From positions 1 to 14,831 of the forward strand of contig FN648990.1 in assembly GCA_000310025.1 (NCBI GenBank): a stretch of 14,831 nt of DNA, in the 5' to 3' direction. Positions 7,949 through 14,831 of this stretch are shown in pieces. The stretch's first letter is position 1; each line of letters starts with the position of its first letter. The notes below the pieces were generated by a model. The model had not been told where the DNA came from. It saw only the letters and a program-made list of their open reading frames with translations, and did not search any database. This DNA comes from Ectocarpus siliculosus (taxonomy: Eukaryota > Sar > Phaeophyceae > Ectocarpales > Ectocarpaceae). A program made the position numbers and the translations under genes.

Positions 7949-8912
7949 ACGAGCCGTAGCGTACGCCATAGAAGTAGTTTGGGGGATGCTGAGGTCGCGA
8001 TACGTGACTTTACTCGTAGAGATAGTAGGGTTGTCACTTCTCACACGAAGGGTAAGGTGCGCGGTGGGATTTGTTTCGCGGGTTCGAGTCGTTTAGTATT
8101 CCGATAAGACGAGGCGTGTGGTCCCCGTCGGATGACCATATCCCGCTCGTGGTTCGTATCGTTCCTTTTAATGCACATGTCCTTGTAAAACTGGCGCAAC
8201 GTGAGCGCGGATCCACGCGATGCGTTCTTTTGATCGCACGGGATCGAGAAATAACACGAGAGTCGCAGGTGATACCCACGCGGCGCGTTCGTATCGTTTC
8301 TTTTAATGCATGTCCTTATAAAACTGGCGCAACATGAGCGCGGATCCACGCGGTGCGTTCTTTGGATCGCACGGGATCGAGAAATAACGCGAGAGTCGCA
8401 GGTGATCCCCACGCGGCGCGTTCTTCGGTCGGCTGTCGGCGGGAAATCAATCCGTTCTACCGCAGTTTAGTCCCCTATTCTCATGCACGACCTCATGATA
8501 ATAGCACGAACACCATTCATTCCCCGCGGAGCGCCTGGATCGCCCGCGAGCGAGAATAACAAGAGAGTAGCATACAATGACCTCTGCCTTAGGAGGGCAT
8601 TGGCTGATATTCCTGACGCAGTTTAACCCTCCATCTTGGTAGACCGTGCATCACATTAGGGAGAAGAGTTGTCCGTGTATCACTGCACAATAATCAGCCC
8701 GGAGTGTCGTTTTGTCTGCTCTCCTTGCGTCCGCCACGCATCTCGGTGGGTCCGTCTGGTCACAGTACATCGTAGCTACGTTCGTTTTCCCACTACGACC
8801 CCTAGCTAACCCTCGTCAACGAATCTCTATCTTCCCGCCACGCGGTATCCTTATCATAGAGTGTAAATACAGCCGTATACCGGCGCACCCCGCTCAACGT
8901 CTCACTACGTAG
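7949..8912 (+). other. Gag-pol gap without a visible protease; possible second intron
   Basis: In copia elements the aspartic protease (D-S/T-G-A) lies between Gag and integrase. I read all three forward frames of this 964-bp stretch and found no such motif; each frame is broken by stops. The 3' border is a splice-acceptor-like sequence (ctcaacgtctcactacgtag, 8893-8912) exactly at a codon boundary of the pol frame, with an in-frame TAG just before it. A donor AGG|GTAAGG stands at 8051/8052. The frame open across it (7872-8096) overlaps the Gag end in +1 and would join pol in phase 0, but it encodes nothing recognisable. The remainder (about 8425-8890) shows no feature. Confidence 0.45.
8153..8425. 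repeat. Minisatellite in the gag-pol gap, about two units of 135 bp
   Basis: ttcgtatcgtt(c/t)cttttaatg begins at 8153 and 8288. Each is followed by gtcctt(g/a)taaaactggcgcaac, gagcgcggatccacgcg, gatcgcacgggatcgagaaa and cccacgcggcgcg. A third unit is cut off after cggcgcgttctt at about 8425. The period is close to that of the last units of the array at 6328-6992, but the sequences do not match by eye. Confidence 0.9.
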
Positions 8913-10413
8913 GTATTTGCTGACGATTGGCTGAAGCATCTCGCGAGACGACATGCGCAAGTAAGAATTACGTTCCCCGACGTCCCCGACCTGTCCGACG
9001 AACAACGCGAATGGGCGGGGCCACGTTTGGTGCCGAGAGTAGCCCGCGTGCCTACGATGGCAGAAGTAAAGCGACCACCGAACGGGACGGACGTCAAATC
9101 CCCCGCGATGGTCGCGGCTATGCTACGGCCTGGCCTGCAGTCTAGTATCAACTACAACGATCTTCACTGCTCCCTCGGCCATGCCAACTCCAAGACCGTA
9201 TACGAGACCGCTAAGCAGATGGGCATCAAGGTGACCGGCACTCCGGAGTACTGTGATGGATGTGCGGAGTCGAAGGCGATCCAGCGCTCGGTCCCCAAGG
9301 TCATCTCCCCTTCCCGCCCGACGACGCGGCCTCTTGAACGTGTCGCCATGGACCTAGCTGGTCCTTTCGGCTCATCCAGCGGTGGTGCCAAGTACTTGAT
9401 GCAGATCTTGGACCACCACACCAACTACGGGTGGACTTTCTTCTTGCGGGAGAAGAGCGGTGCAAACGTCGTGGGCGCGTTCCGTGCGTGGTACGCCTCC
9501 ATCAAGGCTCTCTTGGCTACTCACGGGGAGCTGGGCTGTGTTTTGACCGACAACGGTACCGAGTGGGTCAACGAGGAGTTTCGGGGACTGCTGGCGGAAC
9601 TGAACGTTACGCGGGAGCTCACGGCGGTCGACGGGCCCAAGAGAAACGGTCGTGTGGAGCGGAGGATCGCGCTAGTGATGGAGGGAGGCAAGGCTGGGTT
9701 TCTAGAATACCCGAAGCTTTTCCCCGGAGTTCCGTACCCGACCAAGGCGCTGTCCTTCCGGGCCATCTGGGCCGAGGCTTTCGCGTGCATGAACGATTCT
9801 TTGAACATCGCTGCTGAGGTGAGCAAGGAAGACAAGCGGTGCCCCGAGGTCAAGCTGTACGGCAAGAGGAGGATCAGGGTGGCGCTGGCGTTCATGATGC
9901 CCGGCTTCCGCCACCGTCACCGCCCGTCCAAGATGCACAGCAAGGGGGAGCGGTGCTTCTACCTGAACTCAGGCCACGATCATTGCTCGGCGACGCACAA
10001 AATTCTCACTCAGGCTGGGGTGCCCACGTACTCCGAACACTGTACCTTTGGCTTCAGCAGCGAGGGCTTTCGGGGGGATGGACGTTCTTGGGGGTCGGTA
10101 GGAGGGACGGCCGGGGTCCCCGCAGTGGCGGCAGGAGCGGCGGCATCGGCAGCAGCTCCGGCGGCGACGGTGGCGACCTCTGGCTGCAGTGTTTTCCCCG
10201 CGGCGGCGGCGGGGGGGACGGCCGGGGTCCCCGCGGTGGCGGCAGGAGCGGCGGCATCGGCAGCAGCTCCGGCGGCGGCGCCGCTGGCACCAGACGGAGC
10301 GTGGACAGAGGTGGAGCATGAGGGTGGTACCGGCGTGCGTCGGCAGGGGCAGCAGGGGTTTGTAGCGATGCCCGCCGTGACGAGGTCGCGGGCGAAGCGA
10401 GATGGGCGGGTGC
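8913..10413 (+). CDS. pol: Copia pol fragment: pre-integrase and integrase (partial polyprotein)
   Basis: Integrase inserts the element's cDNA into host DNA. The frame opens after TAG at 8910-8912. Residue numbers below count from codon 9027. The pre-integrase HHCC zinc site is H47-X4-H52...C76-X2-C79 (LHCSLGH and YCDGC). The catalytic triad is D109 (MDLAGPF, codon 9351), D175 (LTDNGTEW, codon 9549) and E211 (GRVERR, codon 9657), with the D-35-E spacing of integrases. A C-terminal region follows with the copia-type FMMPGFRHRHRPSK...CFYLN pattern. After about residue 350 comes a Gly/Ala-rich linker with a duplicated block, then TRSRAKR, the usual border before RT. The frame formally ends at TGA 10434-10436, but this stop lies in inverted sequence, so real coding stops near 10413. 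Splicing at 8912/8913 would explain the lack of an early ATG. The protease and RT are not on this segment. Confidence 0.92.
10104..10300 (+). repeat. In-frame 111-bp direct repeat in the integrase-RT linker
   Basis: gggacggccggggtccccgc occurs at 10104 and again at 10215. In both copies it is followed by ggcggcaggagcggcggcat and cggcagcagctccggcgg. The period of 111 bp equals 37 codons, so the Ala/Gly-rich peptide block is duplicated without a frame change. The copies are nearly identical. The linker is presumably disordered and tolerant of length change. Confidence 0.9.
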
Positions 10414-10813
10414 GGCTAACAATCGAATGCTCGTGATGGAAGGGCAAGGGGAGAAAGTTTCAAAGAAGTCAACACCCTCACGCTGCGCAAACCCACGGGC
10501 CACCAACCGAGCTTTAGGACGCACACGCTGCCCAAACTCGTCTACCTTCCATGAATACACCCACTTGGAGGAGATGACGTTCGTTCCTCGTTGCGATTCC
10601 GCCCCGACCTCCTGAAAGGTGCCCACTGCGTTCAGCCCGCAAAACTCCTTGTGTTCGGCGTGGGTCCAGATGTGGTGGTGTGGCCCCGCGTGCGCCGCCG
10701 CGTATGTCTCAGGCGTCTCCTGGTCGTACGCCGGCCCCGTCGGCAAGTCTGGCTCAGAAACGCCCAGCGAAGGAAGCTCGGCAATGGACCGTTTGATCTC
10801 GTCCTCCATGGCT
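10414..10813 (-). pseudogene. pol: Inverted segment carrying the N-terminal part of copia reverse transcriptase
   Basis: Read on the minus strand, this stretch encodes the start of the copia RT domain: a TPETYAAA...W.HAEHKEF leader, the GTF box, NVISSKWVYSWK, VRPKARLVARGF, FFETFSPCPSITSIRLLA. These are the hallmarks that precede the FDAEQAF block, and that block lies on the plus strand at 10850. Minus-strand coding ends at about 10414-10416, while plus-strand RT coding resumes at about 10811-10816. The plus strand left of 10414 is the pre-RT linker. A single inversion of about 400 bp explains all three facts. The breakpoints fall at short GC-rich words (tgcggc and ggctgc) with no long inverted repeat to mediate the event. 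The inversion creates the TGA at 10434 and disables a full RT. Confidence 0.9.
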
Positions 10814-12055
10814 GCTATTGCCTGTGTGCTGGGTTGGGATACGTGCCATTTCGATGCCGAGCAAGCCTTTGTCCAATCGGAACTGGATGAGGTTGTGTAC
10901 ATTCGTCTACCCCCTGGGTGCGGCGCGCTTTCCGGTAAGGTCGTTCGGTTGAGACGGAGTCTTTACGGTCTGAAGCAGGCGTCCCGCACATGCCATCACC
11001 ACTTGATGCGTGGCATGAAGCGTCTTGGTTTCGAGTCTTGTGCTGCCGATGCGTGTGTGATGCGTCTGATCGAGAGCGGTGTAGTCACCATGGTGGTTGT
11101 GATCCACGTAGACGACATATTTTCTATCGGAAGTAAGAGCAGGTGCGACCAGTTTGGTGTAGATCTCAACCGGTATGTGCCCATCTCCAACCTTGGGGAA
11201 CTGCGCTGGTATGCGAGTTGCCGGTTTTCTCGTGACACGGCGTTGGGGACGGTGACTATTTCGCAGCAGGCTGTAGCGGAGAAGATCGTCGCCAAGTTCG
11301 GTGTGACGACGAACAAAGAGACACCCATGGTCGTTGGTTTGAAGCTTGAGCAGTATGACGCCGACGAGCCCGATGTTGACGCGCCTTTCCGGTCGCTGGT
11401 GGGATACTTGATGTGGCTGGCGAATCAGACTCGCCCGGATATTCTCAACGCGGTACGTGCCGTTGCGAGGTATTCGCACGCGCCGAAGCGATTGCACTGG
11501 CAAGCGGCTTTGCATGTCTTGATGTATGTTAGATCCACGAGCGAGTACGGTATTACTTTTCAGAGGGGCATGGTAGGACGAGACCACATGGAACTTTTTG
11601 TCGATGCGGACTTCGCCAGCAAGGCAACCGGCCGGCGATCTGTTTCTGGGGCACTAGTGATGTTCGCTGGTGCGTGTGTGATGTATCTGTGTAGGACGCA
11701 GAAGAGCGTCACCCTGTCTTCGACGGAAGCGGAGTACGTGGCGATGTCTGAGGGGCTGAAGGAGGCTATTTTTCTGCGGTATCTCTGGAGTTTTATCTTT
11801 CCGGACCGTGATGTGGGGTGCACTCCGGTGTGGGAGGACAATGTAGGCGCTATTCACTTGGCAAGTATCCCGGTTACGACCCCTAACTCGAAGCACATCG
11901 ACATTCCCCACCATTTCATCCGTGAGCGTGTCGCGCGCGGCGAGTTCAAGGTAGTCCACGTACGTTCGGACCTACAACACGCGGATTTCCTGACTAAACC
12001 GCTCCCCAAGGAGGCTTTTTGCGCGCATCGCGACTTTGTGATGAATATTCGTTGA
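10811..12055 (+). CDS. pol: Copia pol fragment: reverse transcriptase (minus N-terminus) and RNase H
   Basis: The product of this pol segment copies the element's RNA into DNA and removes the RNA strand. The frame is open from 10619, but codons before about 10811 are antisense to the inverted RT N-terminus and are not genuine. Genuine motifs are FDAEQAF (first catalytic Asp, codon 10853), SLYGLKQA, HVDDIFSIG (the copia-type xVDD active site, Asp codons 11111 and 11114), LVGYLMWLA..TRPDI, and the RNase H set DADFASK..GRRSVSG (from 11603), LSSTEAEY, WEDNVGAIHLA, KHIDIPHHFIRE and HADFLTKPLP. About 415 residues are intact with no stop or frameshift up to TGA at 12053-12055. RVT_2 plus RNase HI order after integrase assigns it to Ty1/copia rather than Ty3/gypsy. 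It lacks the N-terminal RT portion (inverted upstream) and so should not give active enzyme from this copy. Confidence 0.95.
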   Translation, partial: AAIACVLGWDTCHFDAEQAFVQSELDEVVYIRLPPGCGALSGKVVRLRRSLYGLKQASRTCHHHLMRGMKRLGFESCAADACVMRLIESGVVTMVVVIHVDDIFSIGSKSRCDQFGVDLNRYVPISNLGELRWYASCRFSRDTALGTVTISQQAVAEKIVAKFGVTTNKETPMVVGLKLEQYDADEPDVDAPFRSLVGYLMWLANQTRPDILNAVRAVARYSHAPKRLHWQAALHVLMYVRSTSEYGITFQRGMVGRDHMELFVDADFASKATGRRSVSGALVMFAGACVMYLCRTQKSVTLSSTEAEYVAMSEGLKEAIFLRYLWSFIFPDRDVGCTPVWEDNVGAIHLASIPVTTPNSKHIDIPHHFIRERVARGEFKVVHVRSDLQHADFLTKPLPKEAFCAHRDFVMNIR

Positions 12056-13421
12056 TTTTGTTCTTTGTGTTTTCAGCGGGGGGGCCTTTTCCTACGTGAT
12101 GTGTTTTATTTGTGAATTTATACTGGCCGTTGATTTGCTGTTGTTATGTTTCTGCTCTCTGGTACGTACGATGGATGAGGTAGTTCTGCACAAGAATCAT
12201 GGGGGGGGGTATTGGTATTGTTCCATGATACTAGTCGCAGGTGTTTTATTTGTTTTGGATTTGTTTTTTTGGTTCCTTCGTGTTTGGGATGGATGTTACA
12301 GCAGGGGGGCTGTTGTACTGGTATATATGTCAAGGTATTGGGTATTGGAGGAAGGATTTGGCATGTTCTCGTAAGTCATGGTTGAAGCCTTTGTGCTTCC
12401 GAAGGTTATTTGAGCTGGTCAATGAGTTGAAACATGAATGCTTATCTGAGGAATTTGTTCTGAGTTAAGTCAGGACGTTGGACACGTTTTCCCGGAGATA
12501 CCCGTCCCCTTTCTGACGTGATTCTGATGTAATGTGTATCTGTGCTGGGTATTCTTCCAAGGGTGACTGTTTGTGTTTTGACTGCTTGAGAATTTTGTAA
12601 AGCATTTTTCTCTCAAGAGGGTGAATTGTTTATTGACAGACCTTTTAGGGGATAGTATTTTGATATCACAAGACTTTGAAAGCTTTGTACGTCATTGTTA
12701 TGTTGACAGAGTTGTTTGAAGTGGAATGGTGGATGATTTATCTGCCGTTTTACCTGGCAGTTCGTGAGGTAGGTGTCGTAGATCGTATCTCGTACAGAGC
12801 AGGGGGGCTGTTTGGGGTGCTCAGCAGGATACTGATCTACGGGGCCTCCGGGGGTTACGTGGATGATGTTTGTGTATGATGGACATGATACGTGCGGGGC
12901 CCCTCGTGCCTCCGCCGTGCATGCCACTCTCTAATCAACCAAGGTCTTGAGTCAACCTTCTTTCTCTTTCGGCCTCTGACGGGTTACGGCACCCTAACAG
13001 GTTTCAATTCAACTACTACAGTAACTTACTGGAGTATGGAGGGTGTTCGTTGTTTTTATGCATGGCATGTACCGGCAGTAGTAGGTGACATAATATATCG
13101 CATCATCAATATTCACAGCTAATAATGTTAGTCCACGACGACGAGGATGTCAAACGATAGGTTTGTTTCGGAAAGCTATCGGTGCCAACGCCGCCCGGCC
13201 ACGATTTCTGCTGTGGAATAATCGAGCTGTGAAAATTAAAAATTGTTCAGGGGGTGTGCTATCTCATGTCATCTACTCTGTGTATCGAACTCTTTGTCGT
13301 GCTCGGTGGGCGAGCGTGTCGCGGTGTGCGCCCTCGACTTTATTAACGGCTGAAAAACTGGAAAGCTTCAGACAGGCAACGGGACGATACTCGTCGTGTT
13401 GCTATCACAGTCTCATATTGC
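12056..13421. other. Downstream region, T/G-rich, no identified LTR or gene
   Basis: About 1.37 kb after the RT stop, where a polypurine tract and 3' LTR are expected. Candidate polypurine-like G tracts occur at 12079-12085 and 12200-12208. A repeated word, gcaggggggctgtt, lies at 12301 and 12799, each time followed by TGTT-type sequence. No stretch here reappears as a direct repeat upstream of Gag, so no LTR can be defined. Small hydrophobic frames (12096-12374 with 92 codons; 12676-12879 with 67) are rich in Leu/Val/Phe because the DNA is T/G-rich. They have no recognised family. A tttgtgttttcag acceptor-like site follows the stop codon (12066-12078). Confidence 0.4.
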
Positions 13422-14392
13422 ATTTCTGAAGCTGTAGCTTGAGTCTCATCGTTCGATATCCGTGGGTGGAACTTTCATTCGCATCCCCCACCCCTAGCCC
13501 GACCTGGTCTCAAATGCTGATCTCGGGGTACGGTGCAAATCTCGTGGCGCCTCAAGTATGGTTTGGTAGGGAGTCACAAACCATGACCCCTCCCCGAGTT
13601 TGAGCAGCTTGCCCCTCCTGTGGGCGATACGACTCGGCCTTGACTGTTCCTTGCTTGTCTGTTTCGCCGTGGGAACGGCCGGTTGAACAGCGAAAGAGGG
13701 TCCTGCGTGTTCTGCGCGCCACAACCTTCTTTTTTGTTTGCGATTTTCTTCCTTATAGTGACCGTTGTACACATGCGGTTGCTGCTGTTATGCTCGGAAT
13801 ATGCTGGAAAGGTCGTAAGGTTGTTGTCTCTGTCGCTTGGGCTGTACGCCGTGCTCGCGTAGGAGATGCGCATTCCTCATTTTTTCTCTGTGCCGATACA
13901 TGAAGCAAAGCAACGGCAGCACGGTTGAAGATACAGAAAACAGACGGTCCGCCATAGTTTTTTTTCATTTTCTTCCCTTACATGCATGGGTGGTAAAGCA
14001 TCGTAAGCGTGTTGCTGCCTTACCTCTAGTGTGCTGCGTAGTCGTAATTTGAGCGATAAGGGGTAGATGGCAGCACCATCTTTTTTGCGTAGTGAGGTTT
14101 GACAACTGGTCGTTCGTGAAACGGTGCGCGTCTTTCGCGACGGCAAGCGTAATTGAGAAAATACTTCGTCCGTGGTGCTTCTCGTCATCTTGTTCTTTTT
14201 CGTTGTCACTTCATGCTTCATACCACAAATGATGAAAGAGAGTCTCCACAGTAGTTCGGAAACGGCGACTATTTTCTGTTTGTTGTGTTTGTTGTTGCTG
14301 AGCGCACATCGGATGTCGCCGTTCGTTACAGCCTGCGGTGGGCCACAGGGACGAGAGTGAGTGTCTTCTCGAGAGTTAATTAATGCCTTATC
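13422..14392 (-). repeat. R repeat family, long copy (right, inverted)
   Basis: On the minus strand this single copy runs through the proximal half (matching 3090-3841), the shared core (13673-13722, matching 2187-2235 and 3772-3820) and the distal half (matching 2160-2568), ending at the gaagctacagcttcag-like mini-hairpin. It is roughly 970 bp, the longest version in the window, and lies 32 bp from the outer inverted-repeat arm. Similarity to the left pieces is patchy, with many indels. Long minus-strand frames here (for example 13877-14587, which runs on into the outer arm) carry no recognisable domain. Confidence 0.8.
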
Positions 14393-14424
14393 TACGCTCT
14401 CTTCTGTTGGTCTACGTAGTAGTA

Positions 14425-14831
14425 CACCCGTGGCCATTCGGCTCAGCCACAAGGTTGGGGGGGGGGTCGACCCTGTAGCTACGCCCCCAAAGATGAAAGG
14501 TGCCCCCCCCACCCAACCTTGCACAAGGTCGGGACATGGACAGGGTGCGCATGAAAGCCACCTTGCCCTTGCACAAGACCCTGCCAACGTGCATCATTGG
14601 TAGCCTGCACAAGGTCGGTACCGGGGCAAGGTTCGGCTTGAAGCCACCTTGTTTAAGGTCATGACCCTGCCAAGGTACCCACATCGACCTTGGCCACGCA
14701 TGTCGACGTTGTGCAAGGAAGGATGTTTGAACGCCAGCGGCAGGGTTAATAGGCCTGGCAAGGTCGTAGCCATTTATTTGGGAAGGTTGCGACCTTGGGC
14801 TAGGTTTGGGTACGGGCCGTTGATAGGCCGA
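14425..14831. repeat. Right arm of long inverted repeat (TIR-like), 407 bp, cut by window end
   Basis: Reverse complement of 979-1386 with one base less and about five substitutions. The inner border is cacccgtggcc at 14425; the match continues to the last base of the window (14831), so the arm may extend further. It carries the same internal 87-bp-period subrepeats and runs of 8 C and 10 G as the left arm, with equal run lengths. The span from arm to arm is about 13.85 kb. Confidence 0.9.

Noticed and set aside
8153-8425. Repeats considered as a CRISPR-like array
   Set aside because: The units are contiguous 135-bp tandem repeats without unique spacers, in eukaryotic DNA.
12066-12078. Acceptor-like pyrimidine tract with CAG just after the RT stop
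   Set aside because: No donor or downstream exon is evident; T-rich sequence gives such sites by chance.
12096-12374. Small hydrophobic frame after RT considered as an envelope-like or membrane protein
   Set aside because: Its hydrophobicity follows from T/G-rich DNA, there is no signal peptide or cysteine pattern, and a second similar frame nearby is explained the same way.
13877-14587. 236-codon minus-strand open frame
   Set aside because: It spans the border between the R repeat and the outer inverted-repeat arm, has no recognisable domain, and its outer part mirrors an equally empty frame in the left arm (1224-1469).

Overview
This is eukaryotic, repeat-dominated DNA. The only recognisable genes are those of one Ty1/copia (Pseudoviridae-type) LTR-retrotransposon relative, read on the + strand from about 4849 to 12055. 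It encodes a Gag with zinc knuckles, an integrase and a reverse transcriptase/RNase H. Convincing spliceosomal GT-AG sites, poly-A-tailed insert-like sequence, minisatellites and long inverted repeats rule out an ordinary bacterial region. The GC- and Ala-rich coding style, set among AT-, GT- and homopolymer-rich non-coding DNA, would fit an alga (a stramenopile is my guess). The sequence does not prove a taxon, and I see no host gene.

Layout. Positions 1-600 hold a diverged tandem repeat of about 366-375 bp. A 408-bp repeat (979-1386) returns almost unchanged, but inverted, as the last 407 bases of the window (14425-14831). Inside this outer pair lies a second, much more diverged inverted family, here called R. 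One long copy sits on the right (about 13422-14392, minus orientation). On the left it appears as two pieces in permuted order (2160-2568 and 3090-3841, plus orientation). A perfect 138-bp direct repeat with TATA-like and stem-loop sequence (4302-4439 and 4505-4642) stands just upstream of the retrotransposon genes.

Retrotransposon. Gag appears to be made of two exons (4849-5535 and 7097-7948). They are separated by 1561 bp that begin with GTGAGG, end with a pyrimidine-rich CAG, have a branch-point-like motif and join the reading frames in phase 0. This putative intron carries a 136-175-bp minisatellite. A second non-coding gap (7949-8912) lies where the protease should be. It also carries a minisatellite (135-bp period) and ends in a 3' splice-site-like sequence in the pol frame. 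Pol then reads through pre-integrase, DDE integrase and the linker, up to a roughly 400-bp segment (about 10414-10813) that is inverted. The first part of the reverse transcriptase lies on the minus strand there. On both sides of it the plus strand codes for the integrase and for the rest of RT/RNase H.

The copy is therefore probably non-autonomous. Its protease is not visible, its RT is split by an inversion, and no long terminal direct repeats bracket it. Apart from the inversion its coding frames are intact, so the damage looks recent or the intervening inserts are tolerated by splicing. The two most distinctive points are the internal pol inversion and the minisatellite-bearing, intron-like inserts in a retrotransposon. 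The whole sits inside a long inverted-repeat (foldback-like) frame.
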